Shown here in pieces: positions 1 to 8,951 of a DNA stretch of 51,708 nucleotides (its first letter is position 1; every line of letters starts with the position of its first letter). The stretch covers positions 432,973-484,680 of the forward strand of contig NZ_JAPFRD010000005.1 in assembly GCF_026183695.1 (NCBI RefSeq). Reading direction: 5' to 3'. The notes beneath the pieces are model-generated. The model did no database searches and was not told the DNA's origin. It worked only from the letters and a program-made list of their open reading frames with translations. The stretch is from Alteromonas aquimaris. Lineage in GTDB: Bacteria; Pseudomonadota; Gammaproteobacteria; Enterobacterales; Alteromonadaceae. A program made the position numbers and the translations under genes.

Positions 1-20
1 CATTCGGTTGTCGAAGACAA

Positions 21-47
21 AAAACAGTGATTTAACATCACTGTTTT
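21..47 (+). terminator. Hairpin terminator upstream of tRNA-Ser
   Basis: Perfect 11-bp inverted repeat: AAAACAGTGAT at 21-31 and ATCACTGTTTT at 37-47 around a 5-base loop. The A-rich start and T-rich end suggest a bidirectional intrinsic terminator for a gene lying left of the window. A second small hairpin, GCAAGAC/GTCTTGC, sits at 60-78 just before the tRNA. Confidence 0.6.
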
Positions 48-133
48 AGAAGCGCAACGGCAAGACAGGACGTCTTGCTTGGGTGACGATCATCATGGAC
101 GTGTTACTGACTACCTGCTTCGAAGAAAAATTT

Positions 134-224
134 GGAGAGATGGCTGAGTGGCTGAAGGCGCACGCCTGGAAAGTGTGTATACGTTAATAGCGTATCGAGG
201 GTTCGAATCCCTCTCTCTCCGCCA
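134..224 (+). tRNA. tRNA-Ser (anticodon GGA)
   Basis: A 91-base class II tRNA. The acceptor stem GGAGAGA (134-140) pairs with TCTCTCC before an encoded GCCA end at 221-224. The anticodon GGA is at 168-170 and is followed by AAAG. A long variable arm and the T-loop sequence GTTCGAATCC (201-210) are present. It would read UCC/UCU serine codons. The layout matches serine tRNAs of gammaproteobacteria as I remember them. A tRNA 3' end is a common integration site, but no integrase follows here. Confidence 0.97.
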
Positions 225-234
225 GATATAAATG

Positions 235-258
235 ACCCCGCTAATGCGGGGTTTTTTT
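235..258 (+). terminator. Intrinsic terminator of tRNA-Ser
   Basis: Stem ACCCCGC (235-241) and GCGGGGT (246-252) with a TAAT tetraloop, followed by a run of T. It lies 10 bases after the tRNA CCA end and is a textbook rho-independent terminator. Confidence 0.92.
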
Positions 259-732
259 ATATCTAGGCGAGAGATGGATAAGAGTCGGGGTAAAGGGTTT
301 GACAAAACAGCAGGATAAAGTGAGAGTTGCAAAACCTAATTTCTACCCAACCTTCGAGTGTATCAATTTGTCTAGAAGAGTCGACTACATTGGGAATGGA
401 ATCATCCCAGCTAGTGTGTTCGGTTACACCATTTTGCATATTCCGCCTGTGAATGAGGTAGGCAAGTTCGGATCTTAAATGTGCGCCTTCTGAGCGGGAC
501 AGTAGTGTAGCCTTACCTGTGCAGCCCTTTTTTCTGAACTTGGCGTTCTATATTTATAATAAACCTCGGCAAACTTAGATGGATTTATTGTAGTGTGGTG
601 GGCAGAGGGCACAAAATTTACCGCCACCAAGGGAACTTAAAAAGTTTGCGGAGGTGTCTTTTCGGTTAGTATGGGAGCGTTATTGCAAGCGACTGAGTGG
701 GGCGTGTATACGATAAATCGCCAAACCATGGC
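259..732. other. Gene-poor stretch after tRNA-Ser
   Basis: About 470 bases with frequent stops in all frames, no clear ribosome binding site, no recognisable protein fragment and no strong hairpin. It may be the worn remains of inserted DNA next to the tRNA, but nothing in the bases proves that. Confidence 0.5.
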
Positions 733-1101
733 TTAACGTGCATCAAAAATAGCGATAATGTTGCTCTGAAGGGTTATTTCTTCTATTTGGTCTAAAGACA
801 ATTGACAAAGATCTATTTTGCTTCCATCAGGGAGGATCGAATAAAGCCTTCTTCCCGGTTTAAATTCAGTAAAAGACTCAGCTACCATCGAAAAACATCT
901 GACAGCTTGCGAACTTTTTTCCAGTTGGAAAAAACGTTCATCCCCTTTTATCTCATCTGCAATTCCGCTAAATCGATCGCAATAAGGCACCGATTGGATA
1001 ATATTATGTTCCTCTAGCAGGGCGATGACAGCCATTTCTGCAGCGGGGCATGCTACCAAGCAAATACTATTCTGTTTGATAGGGCAGTTGCTTAAATCCA
1101 T
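733..1101 (-). CDS. Hypothetical protein, 122 aa
   Basis: I do not recognise this protein. It starts at ATG 1101 after a purine-rich stretch (GAAGAGAAAAAAAG) that can serve as a weak ribosome binding site. The N-terminal 20 residues hold three cysteines (C6, C14, C18) and a hydrophobic, alanine-rich run, followed by a mixed charged body ending in a predicted beta-strand-like NIIAIFDAR. There is no signal peptide and no membrane segment. The gene stands alone between two gene-poor regions, which fits an accessory gene next to a tRNA. The reading frame looks protein-like in composition, but coding is not certain. Confidence 0.55.
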   Translation of the reverse strand: MDLSNCPIKQNSICLVACPAAEMAVIALLEEHNIIQSVPYCDRFSGIADEIKGDERFFQLEKSSQAVRCFSMVAESFTEFKPGRRLYSILPDGSKIDLCQLSLDQIEEITLQSNIIAIFDAR

Positions 1102-1913
1102 CTTTTTTTCTCTTCAATTCCATCTCATTTAGTATTATCCACTTAATGGAAATATCCAGCACACAAACAAAAAATTGTTATCTTTGAATTAAGTGTATGA
1201 ATAAATAAACGCAAGTGTATTTTTGGAAAGAATTTTCGAAAAAAGGAGGATGGAAAATAACGCGGTCCTTGCCCGCAAAGGTTATCAAATTTAACCAGGA
1301 AAAGAGCCTATCTATAATTCAATCGTTGTTACACAATTTAGTTTTCAGATTGAGGCAAAACTTGGGTGAGAATATGTAGCATTATTAAGGGTTAAGGAGT
1401 TGAGGGGTTATTCAGTCTGTTAAATTTAGTATTCAGAATGTTTATTTGAAAGCTTAACGAAATTCATCACTTTTTTTAACAGCGTCTCGCTAATCTTTTT
1501 ACGACGTAAAAGCGTGAGCTGTAAAAATGGAGTGCACTAGCTCCTAACCAACCGACAGGGTATCGTTGATAGGCCATGGCTCCCAACACAGAGTTTAGTT
1601 AATAAGTAGCACAAAATAGTAGATAGGTACGAGAGTTGTATGTTGGGGGCAGGAAGGGACATCATTTTACCGTTGTGCATAAAGTAATATTCCGATTCGG
1701 AAAGTCGGGTCAATTACGGTGAAAAAATCTTGGTTGGGCGCTGAAAGGAAGCTAGTCCGCATCCACGACATCGCCCTTAGGGGGAGTCAGATTGCAGCTA
1801 TCATTGCTCGCTATATTCCGTTTACCTTTACTTTGACGAAACATAAACTAAATTTAATGTAGCTCCTGTGGCGAGACGTAACTCGGCAACACAAATTAAC
1901 AGAAAGATACCCC
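1102..1913. other. Long gene-poor region
   Basis: About 810 bases without a convincing gene. The only protein-like stretch is a 47-codon frame from GTG 1719 to TAG 1862 (it includes SWLGAERKLVRIHDIALRGS), open upstream only to a stop near 1680 and without a ribosome binding site. It may be the relic of a decayed gene. The last part must also hold the promoter of the lipoprotein gene at 1914. Confidence 0.4.
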
Positions 1914-2918
1914 ATGAAATATATTTGCCCTAGCTGGCTTTCGACATTCGCAATAATACTGACATTAACAGCATGCTCTGATGATGCGTACTCCACTCTA
2001 AATGACGCATTGGTCCAATCAACAGTCGTGCAAAGCGAGTCTGCTACAGGAACCTCCAAGGCGCTCACAGAAGGGGGAGGGTGGTCTTCATCCGATAACC
2101 AACAAGTTATTAAAGTGGTTACCACAGAATACGCCATAGAAGCACCAGATGAAATGAAGATGGGCTGGGTCCAGTTTGAATTTACCAATAAAGGGGATCA
2201 GGTTCACTTTGTTGCCATGTACAAATTGGTGGACGGAAAGAATATTGAAGACCAGAAGAGGGAAGTAGTCCCTGCATTTGGTACTTTAATGGAAGGACTA
2301 CGTTCGGGGGAACTTCGCAAAAAAGATATCGGTTCCTTTTTAGAGAAAAATATCCCTGAATGGGGCTTAAAAATGACCTGGGTGGGAGGGGCAGGCCTGT
2401 TATCTCCTGGCCGCACCACCCACGCAACGTTTAAACTTGACGAACCAGGAACTTATTTACTCGAGTGTTACGTCAAAGCACCAGATGGCCAATGGCACAC
2501 CTTGATGGGAATGTTAAAACAGGTAATAGTCAGCAACCAGATAGCGCAAACCCGAGAGCCATCCCCAGACTGGGAAGTAACGCTCACCGATTCGGGATTA
2601 AATGCCCCCGCTAAAGTAAAAAGTGGAAAGCACACTATCAAAGTGAATTTTGCGGCCAAGGCACCTGGATTTATGCCCTACGATATAAACTTGGCAAAGC
2701 TTTCACCAGATACCAATTTAGAAAAGGTTTTTTTATGGATGGACTGGACGAATATAGGGGGGCTGCGCGCTCCTGCACCTGTTGAATTCCTGGGTGGAGT
2801 TGAACATATGAATGCCGGCAAACATGGCTATATCATGGTCAACCTAGAGGCAGGTCGTTATCTTTGGGTGTCGGAAGTTAATGCCAATAATATGTATCAG
2901 GAGTTTATGGTTGAGTGA
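1914..2918 (+). CDS. Lipoprotein with two cupredoxin-like halves
   Basis: 334 aa with a signal peptide and lipobox LTAC (lipidated Cys21), so it is an exported, membrane-anchored protein. Residues about 64-208 look like a cupredoxin fold: H98 in a beta strand, then GTYLLECYV with C185, H195 and M200 (or M198). This C-x9-H-x4-M order recalls a type 1 copper site with a distant upstream His. Residues about 220-334 repeat the pattern (KSGKHTIKVNF, then AGRYLWVSEV), but the Cys and His are gone, so this half is probably structural. The gene is alone in its neighbourhood. A copper-binding or electron-transfer role is inference; it could also be a non-metal member of the fold. Confidence 0.7.
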   Translation: MKYICPSWLSTFAIILTLTACSDDAYSTLNDALVQSTVVQSESATGTSKALTEGGGWSSSDNQQVIKVVTTEYAIEAPDEMKMGWVQFEFTNKGDQVHFVAMYKLVDGKNIEDQKREVVPAFGTLMEGLRSGELRKKDIGSFLEKNIPEWGLKMTWVGGAGLLSPGRTTHATFKLDEPGTYLLECYVKAPDGQWHTLMGMLKQVIVSNQIAQTREPSPDWEVTLTDSGLNAPAKVKSGKHTIKVNFAAKAPGFMPYDINLAKLSPDTNLEKVFLWMDWTNIGGLRAPAPVEFLGGVEHMNAGKHGYIMVNLEAGRYLWVSEVNANNMYQEFMVE

Positions 2919-3341
2919 ATTTGTTCACGCGTACTGCTGAAACGTACGTGAGATCCTTGTGCGCAGATAGCGTTCTCAAGAAAGCGTCTTTTTTAACGCG
3001 AATGGTTTAATTATCTCACTTTTGAATGGGTTTATAGCAATACGAATAACTTCAGAAGGTGTTGTAGAACCGATAGTTAGAGATGGAGAAAGTTCGCATG
3101 CCAAGGCTGACAAACCGGAAGTATCTCCCATTGGCACCGGCTAGTCCTTTGTAAGACTGTTCTTTTAAATTTTTCATTTGATTACGTTTTTTTGCACAAG
3201 GGTTGCTCACCGTAGTTCTAGGCCATCACGCCACATGTATACAATGCTCCTTTCACGGAGGCGACGCCTAAAAACCTATTCGACCTTTCTCGCCCTCGCG
3301 CAAACAAAATGAGAGCAGCGTTAAATCAACTGTCAATCATA
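2919..3341. other. Intergenic region between convergent genes
   Basis: About 420 bases between the lipoprotein gene and the convergent acetyltransferase gene. No gene and no clear T-tailed terminator is visible. A short perfect dyad AGGCG-A-CGCCT lies at 3259-3269. Confidence 0.4.
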
Positions 3342-3992
3342 TCAACGTGATTGCAAGGGGAGATGGCCCTGATTCATTAATTGCTGAAATTCGTCAATAA
3401 ACAGGCCTAAATGATAGCCATCCATAAGAGCGTGATGCACATGCACCGAAAATGGCATGATTTTTTTACCTCCTACATCAGTGATTTTGCCGATTGAGAT
3501 TTTGGGACAGCTATCGGCAAAAGAGAAGTTTCTGGCATGGGTTACTGACGTGAACTTAATCCAAGGCAGGGCCGAAAAATGAATGACATTATCGCCCGCG
3601 CCTGAGGGCAGTAAGTCGTTACCCTTTCTGACCTGTTCTATTTCGTCGCGTGCTTGCTTCTCAAATTCCTCAAAGGAGTCTTTATACTCAATATTCGAAA
3701 AACCAAATGTGCCATTCGGTCTGTTTATTGTGGAGGCAGCGTTAACGTTATCGTGTATTACGACGCTGTCGTTCATAATCCTATAACGAAAGGCTTCCAC
3801 AATATTGGCGGCAGTCAGAGCTTTATGCAAATAAAATAAAAAAAACGAGATACCATTTGATTTAGCAATGGTGTAGGCATTAGTGCAGTCAATATCCACC
3901 GAGACACCGAAAAATGGTTCTTCGTAGGCTTTAAAGAAATGGTAATGGGCTTTTCTTTCCCAGGTATCGATATTTAGTTCTGTGTAGCTCAT
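3342..3992 (-). CDS. CAT-type O-acetyltransferase (chloramphenicol acetyltransferase family)
   Basis: 216 aa, the normal length for trimeric CAT enzymes, which move an acetyl group from acetyl-CoA to a hydroxyl such as the 3-OH of chloramphenicol. The C-terminal signature HHALMDGYH gives catalytic His187 and structural Asp191 with the exact spacing of classic CAT. The N-terminal TWERKAHYHFFK also matches the family. It starts 2 bases after the end of the broken S41 gene (3995), so both were probably one transcript. There is no mobile element nearby, which argues for a resident, possibly non-resistance enzyme. The natural substrate cannot be told from sequence. Confidence 0.9.
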   Translation of the reverse strand: MSYTELNIDTWERKAHYHFFKAYEEPFFGVSVDIDCTNAYTIAKSNGISFFLFYLHKALTAANIVEAFRYRIMNDSVVIHDNVNAASTINRPNGTFGFSNIEYKDSFEEFEKQARDEIEQVRKGNDLLPSGAGDNVIHFSALPWIKFTSVTHARNFSFADSCPKISIGKITDVGGKKIMPFSVHVHHALMDGYHLGLFIDEFQQLMNQGHLPLQSR

Positions 3993-3994
3993 GC

Positions 3995-4954
3995 TTATTC
4001 TTTTTTTGACAGCTGATGTTTTGCCAGTGCGATCGCGGTTGAAAGGCTTTGTTCCGCACTAACTTGATGATCGGCAATTACGCCGTATTTAAGCCAGTTA
4101 TCTTGAGTTTGTGGATGACTGGTTTGCGCATAATGTAACGTTAAATTGGTATGTTCACTTACAGTAAGGGTCTTTTTCATAAGCGCAACGCCCATGGTAT
4201 CTTCACCCACGATGACGGCAGCTTGGTGATGTTTAAGGGTTTAACTTAAAAACTCCCAGGGGCCAGCGACAAAGTTTGAATGTAGAATAAATACCGGCTT
4301 TGCAAAAAACGCTGGCGAAGGGGGGCTATCCGCCGGCGAAAGGATTAGAGCTGGCGACGCACCAGGGTTCAGATAAACATGTGCCAACACCATATTGGGC
4401 TTGAGGATAAAACGAAGAATATGTGTGGCAATAGGTAATGTTCCCAAACCAGCCTCACGCAGGTCAATTATTAACGCCTTTGAAGTAGCAAGATGCGTCA
4501 TAGCGGAATCGAATTCGCGCATTGAAGTAGAATAGAGGAAGTCGCCATGAAGTCGAATATAACCTATCTCTTTTGCTAATTTTTCCGTCTGAATGACATA
4601 TTCCTGTTGCTTTCCAATGTTAGTATCCAGCGGGTTGTATTGTTCCCGCAGGGTTAATTCAAAGCCGGTGTCGCTGGTAGTATTAATTAAAGTGTGTTCA
4701 AACTTTTGTTTAAACATGCCAAACGGCGAAGCTTGATGAATTTCGGAGCTTTCCAGTATGCGCAACAACTCTTCCGAAGCCCCGCTCGCTTGCTCAGGGA
4801 ATAGATATTCGTGTTCTAAAAAATTTATCGTATTGCATACTATCTCGCGTATTTCGCTTCTTGATAGCATCGGTTCCGTGTGAGTTGCTAAAGCAGCATG
4901 TGCTGTAAAGGTAAACAGGGAAAGGGCAAAAATAACCGTTAATAGGTTTCTCAT
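3995..4954 (-). pseudogene. S41 peptidase (IRBP/tail-specific type), interrupted by an in-frame TAA
   Basis: One reading frame encodes an exported S41-family protein, but TAA at 4243-4241 stops it after WEFLS. The same frame then continues TLKHHQAAVIVGEDTMG and ends with KYGVIADHQVSAEQSL, which matches the C-terminal end of S41/IRBP-like proteases (IVGE strand, then the GV.PD.....Q.L element). The N-terminal part has a signal peptide (start ATG 4954, better than an upstream TTG at 4969; cleavage near TAHA-AL) and the helical segment with EYLFPEQA seen in IRBP-type members. Aligning on the IVGE strand, the catalytic Ser position is Gly (VAGPWEF instead of a ..SAAEE.. motif). The protein was therefore probably catalytically dead before, or as, it was truncated. 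A single-base sequencing error could explain the stop but not the missing Ser. Confidence 0.8.
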
Positions 4955-5368
4955 GGGCTCGTGTGCCAAACTAGTTTAAGTATTGATAGTATCGCTGTAC
5001 TATTTTTCAAGCCTTAACCTGTTTGTTTTTACCTGAATTAGTAAAGTTAACCAGAAAAGTACATAGTACTTTGTACTTTGTACTTCGTATTCAATACCTA
5101 CAACTTGCCAGGGTAATAACCAGATACAAGGCTGGGCTGCCGAGCCTCAAATGCACAGTGATTGAGAATTCGTTTATTGTGAAGGATGGAAAGTACACAA
5201 AGCAAACATTGTAACAGTCAACTAAGGCCCGGGAAGAGGTGAAACACGAGGCAACATCGCTTGATGCCTAATACTCCCGGCACGATCATTAAACTATACT
5301 AGTAAATCGTCGGGCGGAAATGTTACGTACATAAGTTAACTTTCCACCGTCATTGAAAAGGACAGCCG
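4955..5368. other. Divergent intergenic region with a short TACTTTG repeat
   Basis: About 410 bases between divergent genes. It holds a short direct repeat of (AG)TACTTTG near 5066-5086 and no convincing gene: a 63-codon frame at 5023-5214 lacks a ribosome binding site and protein-like composition. The promoters for the flanking genes must lie here, but I could not pick them with confidence. Confidence 0.4.
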
Positions 5369-6709
5369 ATGTCGCTATTTCGTTATGCATTAATTTTTGT
5401 TGCTGGGGCGCTATGCACTGCTTGTAGTAGCCACACCGATGTTGCTGCAACAACGCCAATGGGGCCCTCAGATCCTTTCTCTATCCCGATACCCGTGCAA
5501 ATAATAAATGAAAATGGCGATTACCAACTCTATCGTGGCGGCAAACCTTTTTTTATTAAGGGGGCTGGGGGTACAAGCCATTTGGTGGCTCTTGCGGAGG
5601 CTGGAGGTAATGCCTTTCGTACCTGGTCTACCGATGATGCGAAAAACCTGTTGGATAAAGCGCACAGAAATGATCTGGCGGTGATGCTGGGGATCAGTAT
5701 TGGACACGAAAGGCATGGTTTTGATTACAGTGATAGACAGGCAGTACAGGAGCAGTTTGAACGGGTTAAAGACGAAGTGCTCAAATTCAAGGATCATCCG
5801 GCGCTTCTGGCGTGGGGGATAGGTAATGAGGTCGACCTTTTCTACACCAATCACGAAGTTTGGGAGGCGGTAGAACAGATCGCCAGCTTTATTCAGACAG
5901 TTGATAAAAATCATCCGGTTACCACCGTCACTGCGGGTATCGATAAGGAAAAACTTACCTTAATTCAACAGCGGGTACCCAGTCTCGATTTTTTAAGCGT
6001 TAACATCTACGGCGGCATATCATCGCTGCCCCAAAATTTACTGGATATGGGCTACACAGGACCGTTTGTCATCACCGAGTGGGGACCCACCGGGCATTGG
6101 CAAGTGAGAAAGACCCGATGGGAAGCACCAATCGAGCAAACCAGTACCGAAAAAGCCGCCTCGTATCAAAAACGTTACCGACAGGGTATTGTCAATGCGA
6201 AGGGGAAAGCATTGGGTTCTTTTGCCTTTTTGTGGGGCCAAAAACAAGAAACCACCCCCACGTGGTACGGTGTGTTTACAGAATCGGGGCACGCCACCGA
6301 AGCGGTAGATGTATTAACCTATAACTGGACCGGTAAATGGCCAATACAACGGGCGCCATCAATTGATTTTATTACTCTTGAAGGACAATCTCGCTTCGAC
6401 AATGTCACCGTGCGCGCCGAATCAGATCTTAACGCAGAAGTGGGGCTTACTTCGGCCGATGATAAAACGCCTGCTATCCAGTGGGAGGTGTTACCGGAAA
6501 GCACTGATATAAAGGCAGGGGGTGACCCGGAATCCCGTCCCCAGGCTGTGCAAGGATTAAATATTTCCAGTGATGGTCTGGGCAAGGTCACCTTTAATGC
6601 GCCTGCCAAGCCGGGGGCATACAGGTTGTATGTATATGTCACTAACGCTAACGGTAAAGCGGCCTACGCGAATATTCCCTTCTGGGTCACCGCCCCAGGG
6701 AAAGACTAG
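5369..6709 (+). CDS. Lipoprotein glycoside hydrolase, GH2/GH5-like TIM barrel
   Basis: 446 aa with an N-terminal signal and candidate lipid-anchored Cys19 (CTAC; position -3 is Cys rather than Leu, so the lipobox is weak). Residues about 45-330 look like the catalytic barrel of GH2_C/clan A glycosidases. GIGNE places the acid/base Glu at 154 and FVITEWGP places the nucleophile at Glu237, at the usual strand ends. NIYGG and the FLWGQKQ.TPTW segment fit the barrel end. Residues about 345-446 form a separate beta-sandwich-like domain. The substrate is unknown; a beta-linked glycan is likely. It starts at ATG 5369 after AAAGGACAG. Its stop overlaps the stop of the convergent LysR gene by 4 bases. 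Confidence 0.85.
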   Translation: MSLFRYALIFVAGALCTACSSHTDVAATTPMGPSDPFSIPIPVQIINENGDYQLYRGGKPFFIKGAGGTSHLVALAEAGGNAFRTWSTDDAKNLLDKAHRNDLAVMLGISIGHERHGFDYSDRQAVQEQFERVKDEVLKFKDHPALLAWGIGNEVDLFYTNHEVWEAVEQIASFIQTVDKNHPVTTVTAGIDKEKLTLIQQRVPSLDFLSVNIYGGISSLPQNLLDMGYTGPFVITEWGPTGHWQVRKTRWEAPIEQTSTEKAASYQKRYRQGIVNAKGKALGSFAFLWGQKQETTPTWYGVFTESGHATEAVDVLTYNWTGKWPIQRAPSIDFITLEGQSRFDNVTVRAESDLNAEVGLTSADDKTPAIQWEVLPESTDIKAGGDPESRPQAVQGLNISSDGLGKVTFNAPAKPGAYRLYVYVTNANGKAAYANIPFWVTAPGKD

Positions 6710-7611
6710 GAAACGGTTTGCATTATTGCGCTGCGTAACCAGATGATAGACTCATCCTGCTCCGTTTCCTGATGCCAATACATATGTGTAGAAAGTTCAG
6801 GGAGCGGTATGGGTAGTGGCTGAACGATAAGTTCATTGTCTACCAACTCATTGGCGATCAGTGACGGCAATGTTAATAATAGCGGAGCCTCCTTTACTAT
6901 CGCTTTCGCAGAGTAATAGTTCTGACAACGAATTTTTACCTGCCGGTTCATACCCATTTGGAGCAGACTGATATCTTCTACCACATGCCCATCACTGCGG
7001 TTAGATACTGTAATATGCTCCGCGGATAAGTAAGTGGATTGTGAGAGCTGGTTTGCCAGTGGGTGACAACGAGACATGAGTATTGCGAAATTATCACTGT
7101 TCAGTTTCTGATGCCGGATGGGCGATTGTATAGCCCGTGCGACGTCTATGACGACATCGACATGGCGGTTATTAAGTTGTCTGGTTACTTTATCACGATC
7201 CAGCTTCACACTTTTTAGGCTAGCCAGGGGGGCCTGATGACTGAGCGCCTTATGTAATGCGGGAAGGACCAGAGGCTCCAGCGCATCGTGAACAGCCACT
7301 ACAAAGCTTTGCTGGGTTTGAGCCAGCTCAAACCTTCCACATTGCTGAAGCGTTTTGCGCAGCCGGGCCAGCAAGTCTATAACCCCAGGGGCTATTTGTT
7401 TACAGGCTGGAGTAGGTTCTAACTGGTGGCCCTTACGAACAAATAAATCATCATCCAATGCGCAGCGCAATCGTTTTACCGCGTGACTAACCGCCGAAGG
7501 ACTCACGTAAAGCACCTTACTGGCGGTGGTCATGTTTCGTTCTTGATATAACACCTCAAATATTTTAAGTAAATTGAGGTCGAGTTGCTGTAACTGCTTG
7601 TCTGCTAACAT
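6706..7611 (-). CDS. LysR-family transcriptional regulator
   Basis: 301 aa from ATG 7611, the normal LysR size; a TTG 42 bases upstream would only add a non-conserved tail. Residues about 10-70 (DLNLLKIFEVLYQERNMTTA, then SPSAVSHAVKRL) form the winged helix-turn-helix. The rest has the pattern of a periplasmic-binding-like effector domain. It is divergent from the acyl-CoA dehydrogenase operon with about 110 bases between starts, the classic arrangement for a LysR regulator controlling its neighbour. The likely effector is an intermediate of that pathway (inference). Confidence 0.93.
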   Translation of the reverse strand: MLADKQLQQLDLNLLKIFEVLYQERNMTTASKVLYVSPSAVSHAVKRLRCALDDDLFVRKGHQLEPTPACKQIAPGVIDLLARLRKTLQQCGRFELAQTQQSFVVAVHDALEPLVLPALHKALSHQAPLASLKSVKLDRDKVTRQLNNRHVDVVIDVARAIQSPIRHQKLNSDNFAILMSRCHPLANQLSQSTYLSAEHITVSNRSDGHVVEDISLLQMGMNRQVKIRCQNYYSAKAIVKEAPLLLTLPSLIANELVDNELIVQPLPIPLPELSTHMYWHQETEQDESIIWLRSAIMQTVS

Positions 7612-7721
7612 AGAATTGTCATTCTGTGAATCTAATTCATAGTATGTTAGCAAGATTTTTCACTTCATTCATGAGCTATGCTGAAATAAGTTGATAAGCT
7701 GATATGTGTGAGGAGAACATC

Positions 7722-8951
7722 GTGAATTTTGATCCTAGTCCCAATAGCCAAGCTTACCTGGCGCGACTGAAAACGTTTATGCAAGCGCATGTTTATCCAA
7801 TCGAGAAAGAAATTCTTACAGAAAATCATCGGCTTAATTATCATGGAGACTGGCGGCGTTGGCGTGTACCAGCTCAAATCAGGCAATTGAAGCAGCAGGC
7901 CAGAGAAGCTGGGTTATGGAATTTGTTTCTTCCGGACAATGAACTGGGACAGGGACTATCGTGCCTTGAATATGCACCTTTGGCAGAAGAGATGGGTAAA
8001 GTGTCCTTCGCACCAGAAATTTTCAACTGCAATGCACCGGATACGGGCAACATGGAAGTGCTATATCATTTTGGCGATAAGAAACAAAAGCAAACCTGGT
8101 TAGAGCCTTTACTTGCAGGTGAAATTCGTTCGGTGTTCGCAATGACGGAACCTGGCGTGGCATCATCGGACGCGACCAATATGCAAGCTACCATCATTGA
8201 AGAAGGGAGGAAGCTGGTATTAAACGGCACGAAATGGTGGACCACAGGATTGGGGCACCCCGATGCAAAAGTCGCTATTTTTATGGGGCTATCGAATCCT
8301 GAGAATGAAAAACACGCCCGTCACGCCATGGTGATAGTTCCGCTAGATAGCGAGGGGCTGGAAATTAAACGTATGCTAACCGCCTGTCAGGACTACGATG
8401 CGCCCTACGGCCATGGCGAACTGCAGCTTACCAATGTAAAGGTGCCAAAAGACAATTTGCTGGTGGGAATGGGAAAAGGGTTTGCAATTGCTCAGGGACG
8501 ACTCGGGCCGGGGCGGATTCATCATTGTATGCGCGCGATCGGTGCGGCTGAACGTTGTCTTGAACTCATGATTAAGCGTGGATTTGAGCGCGTAGCATTC
8601 GGCAAGCCTGTTATTAAATTGGGGGGAAATCAGGAACGCGTCGCCAAAGCACGGATGGCTATCGATCAAGCTCGCCTCCTAACTCTAAATGCGGCCTGGA
8701 AAATCGATACGGTAGGCGTAAAACATGCAATGACTGAAATATCTGCCATTAAAGTGGTTGTCCCAAACGTTTTGCAGGAAGTCAGTGACATGGCTATTCA
8801 AATGCATGGCGGTGCGGGCGTGTCCGGGGATTTTCCTTTGGCAGGATTCAATGCTGCGGCACGAGTTCTGCGGCTCGCGGATGGTCCTGATGAGGTGCAC
8901 ATGGGTATGGTGTGTCGTATAGAATTAGCTAAATACCAAAAGGGAGCATGA
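7722..8951 (+). CDS. Acyl-CoA dehydrogenase family protein (ACAD11/LvaC-like)
   Basis: 409 aa from GTG 7722, chosen because AGGAG (7711-7715) sits 6 bases before it; the ATG at 7704 has no such site. The protein has the ACAD layout: an N-terminal helical domain, the FAD-binding middle domain with FAMTEPGVASSDATNM and NGTKWWTTG, and a C-terminal helical domain with QMHGGAGVSGDFPL. Near the C-terminus ADGPDEVH takes the place of the YEGTSEI-type motif carrying the catalytic Glu in ordinary ACADs; as I recall this is typical of ACAD10/11 and related bacterial enzymes. Together with the APH-like kinase two genes downstream, this suggests work on phosphorylated 4-hydroxyacyl-CoAs. It is the first gene of a tight operon. 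Confidence 0.93.
   Translation: MNFDPSPNSQAYLARLKTFMQAHVYPIEKEILTENHRLNYHGDWRRWRVPAQIRQLKQQAREAGLWNLFLPDNELGQGLSCLEYAPLAEEMGKVSFAPEIFNCNAPDTGNMEVLYHFGDKKQKQTWLEPLLAGEIRSVFAMTEPGVASSDATNMQATIIEEGRKLVLNGTKWWTTGLGHPDAKVAIFMGLSNPENEKHARHAMVIVPLDSEGLEIKRMLTACQDYDAPYGHGELQLTNVKVPKDNLLVGMGKGFAIAQGRLGPGRIHHCMRAIGAAERCLELMIKRGFERVAFGKPVIKLGGNQERVAKARMAIDQARLLTLNAAWKIDTVGVKHAMTEISAIKVVVPNVLQEVSDMAIQMHGGAGVSGDFPLAGFNAAARVLRLADGPDEVHMGMVCRIELAKYQKGA

Noticed and set aside
111..332. 73-codon minus-strand frame over tRNA-Ser (contains RERDSNPRYAI)
   Set aside because: It is antisense to the tRNA; this peptide pattern is a known false gene call over tRNA genes.
3342..3992. Acquired chloramphenicol resistance gene
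   Set aside because: The fold is CAT, but no mobile element is nearby and the gene is coupled to a chromosomal S41 frame; resistance is not supported.
5023..5214. 63-codon plus frame
   Set aside because: No ribosome binding site, repeat-derived sequence and no protein-like pattern.
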